Source: Ruminococcus sp. JC304 (GTDB lineage Bacteria > Bacillota > Clostridia > Lachnospirales > Lachnospiraceae). Taken from it: a stretch of 60,296 nt of DNA. The DNA is taken from NCBI GenBank assembly GCA_000285855.2, contig HE978651.1, positions 1,343,354 through 1,403,649 on the forward strand, given 5' to 3'. This document shows, in pieces, positions 44,726 to 53,101 of this stretch. The translations under genes were made by a program, and so were the position numbers. Every line of letters begins with the position of its first letter. Position 1 is the first letter of the stretch. The notes beneath the pieces are model-generated. The model was not told where the DNA came from and ran no database searches. It was given only the letters and a program-made list of their open reading frames with translations.

Positions 44726-44751
44726 AAACCACAAAAATGGAAGATTTTAAC

Positions 44752-44790
44752 TTGACATAAAATGGGGGAGATAGTACGATTAGAGTACTA
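44752..44790 (+). promoter_or_regulatory. promoter with overlapping palindromic operator, EutS-like operon
   Basis: A perfect TTGACA (44752-44757), 17 bp, and TACGAT (44775-44780). A palindrome TAGTAC-N7-GTACTA (44772-44790) covers the -10 box and probable start site, so a dimeric repressor could block it. Confidence 0.7.
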
Positions 44791-44826
44791 AGTGAAAGTA
44801 TGCTTTGAAAGTGAGGAAGATTTAAA

Positions 44827-45192
44827 ATGGCAAATGACCATGGCGAACAGATAAGAATTGTACAGGAAACAGTGGCAGGTAAAGAGATTACTTTTGCACA
44901 TGTAATGGGAGGTCCGGCCCCTGTCATTTATCAGAAGTTGGGTCTGAACCCTCAGCTGGACTATCGCTCTTCTGCAATTGGAATTATGAATATGACACCT
45001 CCGGAATCTGCAGTGATCGCTTCTGACATTGCAGTAAAGAGCGGAAATGTATATCTTGGCTTTGCAGACCGTTTTACAGGAACACTGATCATTACAGGGG
45101 AGATTTCTGACGTAATGTCTGCATTGACGGAGATCGTGGATTATTTCCGGGATACTCTGGGCTATGTAGTATGTGACATCACCAAGAGATAG
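44827..45192 (+). CDS. EutS/PduU-type microcompartment shell-like protein (first copy)
   Basis: A 121-residue BMC-domain protein closest to EutS/PduU (circularly permuted BMC fold, hexamer-forming). Family-typical features are IGIMNMTPPESAVIASDIAVKSG, GFADRFTGTLIITG and the C-terminal CDITK. GAGGAAG precedes the ATG. It is first in a four-gene operon with a second EutS-like protein, an EutP-like GTPase and a c-di-GMP phosphodiesterase. No aldehyde dehydrogenase, lyase or other cargo enzyme is present nearby. Confidence 0.88.
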   Translation: MANDHGEQIRIVQETVAGKEITFAHVMGGPAPVIYQKLGLNPQLDYRSSAIGIMNMTPPESAVIASDIAVKSGNVYLGFADRFTGTLIITGEISDVMSALTEIVDYFRDTLGYVVCDITKR

Positions 45193-45203
45193 GAAGTGTT
45201 GGA

Positions 45204-45632
45204 ATGGCTGGAATAACAACAAAGGAGCTTTTGGAAAAGATATATCATGAGGATTTTGAGAAACTTAAGGGAGAGAAGCTCCGTATGATCAGGGTCCGGG
45301 TTCCGGGTAAGGAAGTCTGTCTGGCTCATGTGATCAGTCCTTCTTCTTCCTGTATTTATCAGAATCTGGGACTGCATATCGGCACCCATGAGGGAGAGGA
45401 CCATACAGGGGAAGCTGTGGGGATGATCCGCTTTACGCCCTGGGAGGCAGTTGTAGTGGCTGCTGATGTGGCGTTGAAAAGCGCTGATGTACAGATTGGT
45501 TTTATGGATCGTTTCTGTGGTTCTCTGATATTGACAGGCGGGCTGACAGAAGTACAGACAGCAGTAGAAGAGGTTGTGAGATTTTTTGACCAGGTGCTGG
45601 GCTTTAAAACCTGCCCGGTTTACAAAAGCTGA
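45204..45632 (+). CDS. EutS/PduU-type microcompartment shell-like protein (second copy)
   Basis: A 142-residue paralogue of the preceding gene with a ~25-residue N-terminal extension (MAGITTKELLEKIYHEDFEKL). The BMC core shows VGMIRFTPWEAVVVAADVALKSADVQIGF, MDRFCGSLILTGG and the final CPVYKS. AGGAAG lies upstream and the gap is only 11 bp, implying a matched pair that could form mixed hexamers. Confidence 0.86.
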   Translation: MAGITTKELLEKIYHEDFEKLKGEKLRMIRVRVPGKEVCLAHVISPSSSCIYQNLGLHIGTHEGEDHTGEAVGMIRFTPWEAVVVAADVALKSADVQIGFMDRFCGSLILTGGLTEVQTAVEEVVRFFDQVLGFKTCPVYKS

Positions 45633-45657
45633 TACAGAATAAGGTGACAGACAATAT

Positions 45658-46197
45658 ATGAAGAAAATTTTTCTTATGGGAAGAAGTGAGGCAGGGAAAA
45701 CTTCCCTCACCCAGGCGCTGAAAGGGGAAGAGCTTCACTATGTAAAAACACAATATACCAATACCGAGGATGATACCATTGATTCACCGGGAGAATATGC
45801 AGAGTCCAAACGCTTTAGTGTGGGGCTTGCCTGTTTCTCTTTTGAGGCAGATGTGGTAGGTATTGTGCAGGCGGCAGATGAGCCTTTTAATCTTTTTGCT
45901 TCCGGCAGTCATTCCTTTATCCAGAGGCCGCTGATCGGGATCATAACCAAGATAGATTCTCCTTATGCCAATATTCCCATGGTGAGGCAGTGGCTGATCA
46001 ATTCGGGCTGTGAGAGGATTTTTCTGGTAAACAATGTGACCAGAGAGGGAATTGATGAATTGATGGAATATCTGAAAGACGATCTTCCAAAGCTGACTAT
46101 GGAACAGGCCAGATATCGGCAGAGTCTGGGCCTGAATGAATGGGATCCGCTTCCGGAGGGAGTAAATTATCCAAATCACATAGAAGGGAAAATGTGA
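45658..46197 (+). CDS. EutP/PduV-family GTPase
   Basis: A 179-residue small GTPase-like protein. The P-loop is MGRSEAGKTSL, the switch-like region TIDSPGEY, and the guanine-specificity motif TKIDS at about residues 103-107. The final ~25 residues are an extra tail. EutP/PduV proteins associate with microcompartments, some having kinase-like activity. Following two EutS-like genes strengthens the call. AAGGTGA precedes the ATG. Confidence 0.87.
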   Translation: MKKIFLMGRSEAGKTSLTQALKGEELHYVKTQYTNTEDDTIDSPGEYAESKRFSVGLACFSFEADVVGIVQAADEPFNLFASGSHSFIQRPLIGIITKIDSPYANIPMVRQWLINSGCERIFLVNNVTREGIDELMEYLKDDLPKLTMEQARYRQSLGLNEWDPLPEGVNYPNHIEGKM

Positions 46198-46201
46198 AAA
46201 A

Positions 46202-47902
46202 ATGAAGAACCACAGGCAGAGAAAAGAGATGACAGAATATACCTTGAAAAAAGCCGGCAATGATGCAAAGCGTAAGGTATTAGTGGTAGAGGATAACCAG
46301 TTAAACAGAGAAATGCTTGCAGAAATTTTGTCTGACAGATATCAGGTATTGACAGCCTGTGATGGGGAAGAAGGTCTGCGATGCCTGGCAGAGCATTACC
46401 AGGAGCTGGCAGTAGTTCTTCTGGATGTATGCATGCCCATATGTGATGGATATGAATTCCTGGAAAGAATGCAGGGAGATTCACTGCTTTCATCTATTCC
46501 GGTCATCGTCATGACTGCCAGTGGCAGACAGGAGACAGAATTAAAATGTCTGGAGCTGGGAGCTGTGGATTTTATAATTAAGCCCTATAATCCGCAGATT
46601 GTGCTTGGAAGGATCAACAATGTGATCAAGCTGAGAGAATCTGCCCGGGTTCTGGCTGCTGTGGAACACGATGAGTTGACTGGTCTGTATACCAGACAGG
46701 CCTTTTTTCATCATGCCAAAACTCTGTTCAAATTAAAAAAAGAGGAAGATTTTCATGTTGTGGTTGCGGATGTAAAGGATTTTAAGCTGATCAATGGCAG
46801 TTATGGTGCAAATGCAGGGGATGAGCTGCTGCGCTATATGGCAAAGGCATATCAGGGGCTTATCCGGCATGGATTGCTTTCCAGATATGGAAGTGACCAG
46901 TTTGCATGTCTTGTTTATGGAATGCCTGAGATTGATAAGGATGAAATAGAAAAGTATACCAGAGAGATCGCAGATCATGCACCCATTCCGAATGTGACTA
47001 TTAATTATGGGGTTTATATGCACATTGATAAAACACTTCCTGTATCTGCAATCTGTGGCCGTGGTTTTATGGCAATCAAAAATATCCGCGGTAATTATGA
47101 AAGTAATATCTCTTATTATACTGCGGAGATGAGGGAAAAACAGATACGCAGCCGACAGCTGGAAAGTGATTTCGAGGGTGCGTTGGCGAACAGGGAATTT
47201 GTGGTGTATTATCAGCCTAAGTATAGCGTGGAAACAGAAAAAATCGTAGGTGCAGAGGCACTGGTGCGTTGGCAGAAGCCAGATGGAGAAATCATATCTC
47301 CCGGAGAGTTTATTCCTGTGTATGAAAGAGATGGCCTGATCGTAAAACTGGATGAATATGTATTTAGACAGGTCTGCTGTTTTCAGAGAAGACGGATGTT
47401 GCAGGGAAAGGAGTTGATTCCGATCTCAGTCAATCTGTCCAGGGCAAGTCTGCATCGTAGCGGTACGGTGATGCGCTATGTAGAGATTGTGAAGGGTGCA
47501 GAAATCCCCTTTTCCTGTGTGCCCGTAGAACTTACGGAGACAGCTGCTCTGTATAGTGACCGGATCAGGAGGATTACAGAGGCGCTTGTCAGAACCGGCT
47601 TCCTTTTACATATGGATGATTTTGGTTCCGGATATTCTTCTCTGACCAGTTTGAATGAGCTGCCCTTTTCTACTTTGAAGATTGATAAAAAACTGATAGA
47701 TTATATTGAACAGCAAAAAGGAAAAAAAGTGGTACAGCAGGTGATTTCCCTTGCTCATGGCCTGGATATGAAGGTAGTTGCAGAAGGTGTTGAAAATTTC
47801 AGTCAGGTTCAATTGCTGAAAGAGATGAAATGTGATGTGATCCAGGGTTTTTATTATTCACGCCCTCATCCGGAAGAGCAGTTTGCTGTAATGGTAGACT
47901 AG
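46202..47902 (+). CDS. response regulator with degenerate GGDEF and EAL domains
   Basis: A 566-residue signalling protein. The receiver domain is at ~22-140 with KVLVVEDNQ, phospho-acceptor Asp in LLDVCMPICDGYEF, and KPY. The GGDEF-like domain at ~155-310 has its signature degraded to YGSDQF, so cyclase activity is unlikely. The EAL domain at ~325-566 keeps EALVRW, ELTET, DDFGSGYSS, KIDK and AEGVE and should hydrolyse c-di-GMP. It follows the EutP-like gene by 4 bp. Start choice is uncertain (46202 or ATG at 46229). No cognate histidine kinase is visible in the window. Confidence 0.92.
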   Translation: MKNHRQRKEMTEYTLKKAGNDAKRKVLVVEDNQLNREMLAEILSDRYQVLTACDGEEGLRCLAEHYQELAVVLLDVCMPICDGYEFLERMQGDSLLSSIPVIVMTASGRQETELKCLELGAVDFIIKPYNPQIVLGRINNVIKLRESARVLAAVEHDELTGLYTRQAFFHHAKTLFKLKKEEDFHVVVADVKDFKLINGSYGANAGDELLRYMAKAYQGLIRHGLLSRYGSDQFACLVYGMPEIDKDEIEKYTREIADHAPIPNVTINYGVYMHIDKTLPVSAICGRGFMAIKNIRGNYESNISYYTAEMREKQIRSRQLESDFEGALANREFVVYYQPKYSVETEKIVGAEALVRWQKPDGEIISPGEFIPVYERDGLIVKLDEYVFRQVCCFQRRRMLQGKELIPISVNLSRASLHRSGTVMRYVEIVKGAEIPFSCVPVELTETAALYSDRIRRITEALVRTGFLLHMDDFGSGYSSLTSLNELPFSTLKIDKKLIDYIEQQKGKKVVQQVISLAHGLDMKVVAEGVENFSQVQLLKEMKCDVIQGFYYSRPHPEEQFAVMVD

Positions 47903-47911
47903 AAGATATGA

Positions 47912-47961
47912 AACAGGGTTTGACTTTATAGATGATAGAATAAAGTCAAACCCTGTTTTTT
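47912..47961 (+). terminator. strong rho-independent terminator
   Basis: AACAGGGTTTGACTTTAT (47912-47929) pairs perfectly with its complement (47940-47957), then T's. Confidence 0.95.
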
Positions 47962-48077
47962 TATCCCAGTGTTTGGAAATAATTGTGAAAAACATAACAA
48001 AACAAAAGAAAAAAATGAAAAAAAGTCATCAAAAAGCTATAAAAATAAAATTTAACACTTTATTTAATAAAAATAAC

Positions 48078-48106
48078 TTGTTAAATGATTGACGATATGA
48101 TATGAT
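48078..48106 (+). promoter_or_regulatory. ldh promoter with Rex-like operator
   Basis: TTGTTA (48078-48083), 17 bp and TATGAT (48101-48106). TTGTTAAATGATTGACGA (48078-48095) fits the Rex pattern TTGTTAA-N4-TTAACAA with two mismatches in the right half and covers the -35 box. The same design recurs at 49259-49287. Rex control by NADH/NAD+ is inferred from the site and from typical ldh regulation. Confidence 0.65.
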
Positions 48107-48192
48107 TTTCAAGACCACTATTGTACATATCTAGATACAATATCATCAAGATATGGCTGAAAATTTATCAGGAAAAAAGGAGTATTGAGGTT

Positions 48193-49140
48193 ATGAGCAG
48201 TAAAATTACTATCATTGGTGCCGGCAGCGTCGGGTCTACAATTGCGTACACTTTATCAAGCCAGGATATCGCATCTGAGATTGTTCTGATCGATATAAAC
48301 AAACAGAAGGCAGAGGGCGAAGTTCTTGATATCATTCAGGGAACCTGTTTCAGAGATCCGATCTCTATTATTGCCGGTGATTATGAAGATGCAAAGGATT
48401 CCGATATTGTGATCATCACCTCCGGTATTGCGCGTAAGCCTGGACAGACAAGACTTGAGCTTACACAGACAAATGTAAATATCCTTAAATCCATCACACC
48501 GGAGATCGTAAAGGCAGCACCGGATGCTCTTTATCTTATTGTAAGTAATCCTGTTGATATTATGACTTATGTCTTTACAAAGATTTCAGGACTTCCGGAA
48601 AACCAGATCCTTGGTTCCGGTACCATTCTCGACTCAGCACGTTTGCGTTGCGGACTTTCCGAGCATTTCCAGATTGCGCAGAGTAACATTCATGCCTATG
48701 TATTCGGGGAACATGGAGATACCTCCTTTATCCCATGGTCCGGTGCCTATATTTCAGGCGTAAGTGTAGATGAATACTATGAAATTGAGAAAAAACTGGG
48801 CAAAGACATTGAACCTGTGGACAAAGAGGCTATGCTTCAGTATGTACAGAAATCCGGCGGACAGATCATTTCCAAGAAAGGTGCAACCTTCTACGCGGTA
48901 TCTTCTTCTGTCTGTAAACTCTGCAGCCTTCTTGTATCTTCCTCAGAATCTATCTCCACAGTATCCACTATGATGCATGGAGAATATGGAATCGAAGATG
49001 TCTGCCTCAGTACCCTGACTCTGGTAGGACCAAATGGCGTGCAGGGTAAAGTTCCTATGAGAATGAACAAAGCAGAGATTGAACAGCTGCAGAAGAGTGC
49101 AGACGCACTGAAAGAGATTATTGCTCAGCTTGACCTTTAA
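48193..49140 (+). CDS. ldh: L-lactate dehydrogenase
   Basis: A 315-residue NAD-dependent lactate/malate dehydrogenase family member. The Rossmann motif is IIGAGSVGSTIAYTL, followed by SNPVDIMTY, GSGTILDSARLR (substrate-binding Arg) and the catalytic His in FGEHGDTS. Gln/Asp determinants fit lactate dehydrogenase better than malate dehydrogenase. I use the ATG at 48193 (MSSKITI), with GGAG and TGAGG upstream, over the 48121 frame. It reduces pyruvate to lactate to reoxidise NADH. It has its own promoter and terminator. Confidence 0.95.
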   Translation: MSSKITIIGAGSVGSTIAYTLSSQDIASEIVLIDINKQKAEGEVLDIIQGTCFRDPISIIAGDYEDAKDSDIVIITSGIARKPGQTRLELTQTNVNILKSITPEIVKAAPDALYLIVSNPVDIMTYVFTKISGLPENQILGSGTILDSARLRCGLSEHFQIAQSNIHAYVFGEHGDTSFIPWSGAYISGVSVDEYYEIEKKLGKDIEPVDKEAMLQYVQKSGGQIISKKGATFYAVSSSVCKLCSLLVSSSESISTVSTMMHGEYGIEDVCLSTLTLVGPNGVQGKVPMRMNKAEIEQLQKSADALKEIIAQLDL

Positions 49141-49146
49141 AAATAA

Positions 49147-49187
49147 AAGTCCAAAAGGAAGTGGGAAATCCTGCTTCCTTTTGACTT
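49147..49187 (+). terminator. terminator of ldh
   Basis: AAAAGGAAG (49053-type repeat at 49153-49161) pairs with CTTCCTTTT (49174-49182), extended outward with a one-base bulge by AAGT/ACTT. The following sequence is T-rich. Confidence 0.75.
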
Positions 49188-49258
49188 ATATTTCGTCAGA
49201 ACGAATCAAAAGATTGTTTGTAAAATAACAAAAAAAGAAAAAAATCAGAAAAAAATAC

Positions 49259-49287
49259 TTGTTAAATTGTTGTCAATATGATATGAT
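49259..49287 (+). promoter_or_regulatory. promoter of the hdr-flx-frd operon with Rex-like operator
   Basis: TTGTTA (49259-49264), 17 bp, TATGAT (49282-49287). The 18-mer TTGTTAAATTGTTGTCAA (49259-49276) matches the Rex pattern with two mismatches. CTTGTTAAAT and ATATGATATGAT are shared base for base with the ldh promoter. Confidence 0.65.
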
Positions 49288-49491
49288 GTTTTCGGAAATC
49301 GAGCTGATACACTCCTTTAATGCGGAGGAAGGGTGTGCAAACTCTTTTATTTTCTATGTCTTAACAAAGATATAAAAAGTAAGTGTATTAGACTTGGTTT
49401 ATATTTTTGTCTACATATCGTTAAAAAAAAGACAAAGAATTGAATAATTATCACTATTTACCTGAACAACTAAGAAAGGATAATGTTAAGT
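49288..49491 (+). promoter_or_regulatory. ~190-nt untranslated leader of the hdr operon
   Basis: Between the promoter and the hdrB ATG there is no gene. ACAC-T-CCTT pairs with AAGGGTGT (about 49309-49337), followed by a T-rich stretch (ACTCTTTTATTTT) that could act as an attenuator. Further weak hairpins are TAGAC/GTCTA (49389-49413) and TTTGTCT/AGACAAA (49408-49437). No known riboswitch core was recognised. Confidence 0.4.
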
Positions 49492-50286
49492 ATGAAGTAC
49501 AGTTATTATCCGGGTTGTACCCTGAGAAACAAGGCGAAAGATCTGGACGAATATGCCAGAGCCAGCGCCAGAGCACTTGGGTTTGAACTGGAAGAGATCG
49601 AAGACTGGCAGTGCTGCGGAGGTGTTTATCCTCTGGGAACTGACGAAATCGCTACAAAACTTTCTTCTGTCCGTGCTCTTAATCAGGCCAAAGAAAAGGG
49701 CCAGGATCTGGTAACAATCTGCTCTGCCTGTCATCATGTGATCAAACGTGTCAATGATGATATGAAAAATGTGGAAGATATCCGCACCAGAGCAAATAAT
49801 TACATGCAGCTTGATGAGCCTTATGAAGGCGAGACAACAGTGCTCCATTATCTGGAAGTACTTCGCGACAAAGTCGGTTTCGACAAGCTGAAAGAGAAGG
49901 TAGTAAACCCGCTTACAGGAAAGAAGATCGGAGCCTATTACGGATGTCTCTTATTACGTCCGGGCAAGATCATGGCTTTCGATGATCCGGAGAATCCAAC
50001 TATCATGGAAGATTTCATTCGTGCACTTGGTGCAGAACCGGTGATCTATCCATACAGAAATGAATGCTGCGGCGGTTACATTTCTCTCAAAGAAAAAGAA
50101 ATGTCCCAGAACATGTGTCAGAAAATAGAAGACAGTGCCAAAGGCTTTGGCGCAGATATGCTGATCACAGCCTGTCCATTGTGTAAATATAATTTAAATA
50201 AAAATGCTTCCAGCGAACTGCCTGTATATTATTTCACAGAGCTCCTTGCAGAAGCCCTCGGAGTAAAAGAGGAGGTAGCAAAATGA
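49492..50286 (+). CDS. hdrB: heterodisulfide reductase-like subunit B
   Basis: A 264-residue HdrB-like protein with two CCG domains. The first reads YYPGCTLRNKAKD ... WQCCGGVYP with a CSACHH pair. The second has YYGCLLLRP ... NECCGGYIS with ACPLCKYN. CCG domains hold the non-cubane [4Fe-4S] clusters that cleave heterodisulfides in methanogens. In bacteria the substrate varies. The start at 49492 is chosen (AAAGGA 11 bp upstream); the ATG at 49483 is too close to it. It overlaps hdrC by 4 bp. Confidence 0.92.
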   Translation: MKYSYYPGCTLRNKAKDLDEYARASARALGFELEEIEDWQCCGGVYPLGTDEIATKLSSVRALNQAKEKGQDLVTICSACHHVIKRVNDDMKNVEDIRTRANNYMQLDEPYEGETTVLHYLEVLRDKVGFDKLKEKVVNPLTGKKIGAYYGCLLLRPGKIMAFDDPENPTIMEDFIRALGAEPVIYPYRNECCGGYISLKEKEMSQNMCQKIEDSAKGFGADMLITACPLCKYNLNKNASSELPVYYFTELLAEALGVKEEVAK

Positions 50287-50672
50287 GAAACGAACATTCA
50301 GCAGCAGAGAAAATTAAAGAAATCTCAGGAACAAATCCGCTGAAATGTATGAAATGTGGAAAATGTTCTGCTACCTGCCCGTCCTTCAATGAAATGGATA
50401 TCAAGCCACATCAGTTTGTATCCTATGTTGTAAACGAAGATATTGAAGCACTTGTCAATTCAAAATCTCTCTGGAAATGCCTTTCCTGCTTTGCATGCGT
50501 GGAGCGCTGTCCAAGAGATGTAAAACCTGGAAAGCTCATTGATGCAGCAAGACAGTTAGTTGTCCGCGAAAAAGGCGGAGACTATCTGAAAGCAGATGAG
50601 ATCCCGGAACTTCTTGATCCGGAACTGCCACAGCAGCTTCTGGTAAGTGCATTCAGAAGATACAGGAGGTAA
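50283..50672 (+). CDS. hdrC: heterodisulfide reductase-like subunit C
   Basis: A 129-residue protein with two [4Fe-4S] motifs, CMKCGKCSATCPSF and CLSCFACVERCPRDVKP. It transfers electrons between HdrA and HdrB. The ATG overlaps the hdrB stop (ATGA), implying coupled translation. The size and motif spacing are normal for HdrC. Confidence 0.95.
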   Translation: MRNEHSAAEKIKEISGTNPLKCMKCGKCSATCPSFNEMDIKPHQFVSYVVNEDIEALVNSKSLWKCLSCFACVERCPRDVKPGKLIDAARQLVVREKGGDYLKADEIPELLDPELPQQLLVSAFRRYRR

Positions 50673-50678
50673 GTCAGA

Positions 50679-52667
50679 GTGCAGAGAATTGGTGTATTTG
50701 TCTGTCATTGCGGAAGCAATATTGCCGCTACGGTAGATGTAAAAAAAGTTGTTGAATTAGCTGCCAAAGAGCCAGGTGTGGTTCATGCAGAAGACTACCA
50801 GTATATGTGTTCAGAAGCAGGCCAGGCTAAGATCCAGGAAGCTATCAGAGAGAAGAATCTGACAGGCGTTGTTGTCTGTTCCTGTTCTCCCCGTATGCAT
50901 GAGGCAACTTTCAGAAAAGCAGCTGAAAGAGCCGGACTGAACCCATACATGGTGGAGATCGCAAATATCCGTGAGCACTGCTCCTGGATCCACAAGGATA
51001 TGGAAGAAGCTACAAAGAAAGCTGTGATCCTTGCCAGAGCAGCAATTGCAAAAGTAAATTTAAATGCTCCTCTTCAGCCGGGAGAGAGCCGTGTTACAAA
51101 GAGAGCCCTGATCATCGGCGGCGGTATTGCCGGAATCCAGACAGCCCTGGATATCGCAGATGCAGGATATGAAGTAGATATTGTAGAGAAAACTCCAAGT
51201 ATCGGCGGAAGAATGTCACAGCTTGATAAAACATTCCCTACACTTGACTGTTCTGCATGTATCCTCACACCTAAGATGGTTGAGGCAGCAGCCCATGAGA
51301 AGATTAATATCTATACATACAGTGAAGTAGAACATGTCAGCGGTTTCGTAGGTGATTTCACCGTTGATATCAGAAAGAAAGCAAGAAGTGTAAATATGGA
51401 CAAATGTACAGGCTGCGGTGTCTGTCAGGAGAAATGTCCGTCCAAGAAGATCCCGAATGAATTTAACAGAGGATTAAACAACAGAACTGCGATTTACACT
51501 CCATTTGCACAGGCCATCCCGAATGTTCCGGTTATCGATCGTGAGAACTGTATCAAGTTTAAAACCGGAAAATGTGGTGTATGTTCCAAAGTATGTCAGG
51601 CAGGTGCCATTGATTACGATCAGCAGGATGAGATCGTAACACAGAAATATGGTGCCATCGTAGTTGCCACCGGTTTCGATACCATCAAACTTGACAAATA
51701 CGATGAATATGCATACAGCCAGAGCAAAGATGTGATCACATCTCTGGAACTGGAACGTATTATGAACGCAGCAGGTCCTACAAAAGGACACTTAGAGCGT
51801 CTTTCCGACGGAAAAGCTCCGAAAGAGCTGGTATTTATCCAGTGCGTAGGAAGCAGATGTTCTGATGACAGAGGAAAGCCATACTGCTCCAAAATCTGCT
51901 GTATGTATACAGCAAAACATGCAATGCTGATCCGTGATAAATATCCGGATACAAATGTAACCGTCTTCTATATTGATGTGCGTACCCCAGGTAAGAACTT
52001 TGATGAGTTCTACAGAAGAGCTGTAGAGCAGTACGGTGTAAACTACATCAAAGGCCAGGTAGGAAAAGTTATTCCTCAGCCGGACGGAAGCCTTCTTGTA
52101 CAGGGATCTGACCTGATCGATAATAAACAGATTCTTAAGAAAGCAGATATGGTCGTTCTTGCAACAGCTATTGAACCAAATCCGGATGTGCGTAAGATTG
52201 CTACCATGCTTACAGCAAGTATTGACACAAATAACTTCCTTACAGAAGCCCATGCAAAGCTTCGTCCGGTAGAGTCTCCTACAGCAGGTATCTTCCTTTC
52301 CGGTGTCTGCCAGGGACCGAAAGATATTCCGGAGACAGTTGCACAGGCTGGTGCAGCAGCAGTTAAGGCAATCGGTCTTCTTGCAAAAGATAAGCTGACA
52401 ACCAACCCATGTACAGCAAAATCCGATGAGCTGTTATGTAACGGATGCTCTACATGTGCAAATGTTTGCCCATATGGAGCAATTTCCTATGAGGATAAAG
52501 AAGTAAATGACCACGGTATCCGTGAAACAAGAAGAGTAGCCGTTGTAAATACAGCACTTTGCCAGGGCTGTGGTGCATGTACAGTAGCCTGCCCGTCCGG
52601 TGCTATGGATCTGCAGGGCTTTTCCAACAGACAGATTATCGCGGAGGTAGATGCAATATGTCGATAG
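50679..52667 (+). CDS. hdrA: heterodisulfide reductase-like subunit A (electron-bifurcating flavoprotein)
   Basis: A 662-residue HdrA of standard length. The N terminus reads IGVFVCHCGSNIA. The FAD site is LIIGGGIAGIQTALDIAD near residues 143-160, with SIGGRM. There are four Fe-S motifs: CTGCGVCQEKCP and CGVCSKVCQ in the middle, CNGCSTCANVCP and CQGCGACTVACP at the end. GTG start with GGAGG upstream. In methanogens and bacteria HdrA carries the bifurcating FAD that splits an electron pair between ferredoxin and a high-potential acceptor via HdrBC. Confidence 0.96.
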   Translation: MQRIGVFVCHCGSNIAATVDVKKVVELAAKEPGVVHAEDYQYMCSEAGQAKIQEAIREKNLTGVVVCSCSPRMHEATFRKAAERAGLNPYMVEIANIREHCSWIHKDMEEATKKAVILARAAIAKVNLNAPLQPGESRVTKRALIIGGGIAGIQTALDIADAGYEVDIVEKTPSIGGRMSQLDKTFPTLDCSACILTPKMVEAAAHEKINIYTYSEVEHVSGFVGDFTVDIRKKARSVNMDKCTGCGVCQEKCPSKKIPNEFNRGLNNRTAIYTPFAQAIPNVPVIDRENCIKFKTGKCGVCSKVCQAGAIDYDQQDEIVTQKYGAIVVATGFDTIKLDKYDEYAYSQSKDVITSLELERIMNAAGPTKGHLERLSDGKAPKELVFIQCVGSRCSDDRGKPYCSKICCMYTAKHAMLIRDKYPDTNVTVFYIDVRTPGKNFDEFYRRAVEQYGVNYIKGQVGKVIPQPDGSLLVQGSDLIDNKQILKKADMVVLATAIEPNPDVRKIATMLTASIDTNNFLTEAHAKLRPVESPTAGIFLSGVCQGPKDIPETVAQAGAAAVKAIGLLAKDKLTTNPCTAKSDELLCNGCSTCANVCPYGAISYEDKEVNDHGIRETRRVAVVNTALCQGCGACTVACPSGAMDLQGFSNRQIIAEVDAICR

Positions 52668-53101
52668 AAACAAACGAAGAATTCAGACCTAAGATTGTGG
52701 CATTCTGCTGTAACTGGTGCAGTTATGCAGGTGCAGACCTTGCAGGAAGCAGCCGTCTTTCTTATCCGGCTGATGTAAAGATCATCCGTGTTCCATGTTC
52801 CTGCCGTGTCAATCCAATGTTCATCCTCCGCGCTTTTGAGAAAGGTGCTGACGGTGTGATCATGTGTGGATGTCATCCTGGAGACTGTCACTACAGCACA
52901 GGTAACTACTATGCAAGAAGACGTATGACCCTTCTTTTCTCCATGCTGGATTACATCGGTGTGGAAAACGGAAGAACAAGAGTAGAATGGGTTTCCGCTG
53001 CTGAAGGTGTGAAATTCTCCCAGACTATGAATGAGTTTGTAGAGAAAATCCATTCCCTTGGTAAGAACGTAAGATTGGAGGATTTAAGATGCAGGAGCTG
53101 A
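52658..53101 (+). CDS. flxD: MvhD/FlxD-like [2Fe-2S] hydrogenase iron-sulfur subunit
   Basis: A 147-residue protein of the MvhD/FlxD family that links an electron-input module to HdrA. Cysteine motifs are AFCCNWCSYAGAD, VPCSCRV and CGCHPGDCHY. The ATG at 52658, with GGAGG upstream, overlaps the hdrA stop by 10 bp. The longer in-frame reading from 52559 lies inside hdrA. No hydrogenase large subunit is nearby, so the donor module is the FlxABC-like set that follows rather than MvhAG. Confidence 0.92.
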   Translation: MSIETNEEFRPKIVAFCCNWCSYAGADLAGSSRLSYPADVKIIRVPCSCRVNPMFILRAFEKGADGVIMCGCHPGDCHYSTGNYYARRRMTLLFSMLDYIGVENGRTRVEWVSAAEGVKFSQTMNEFVEKIHSLGKNVRLEDLRCRS

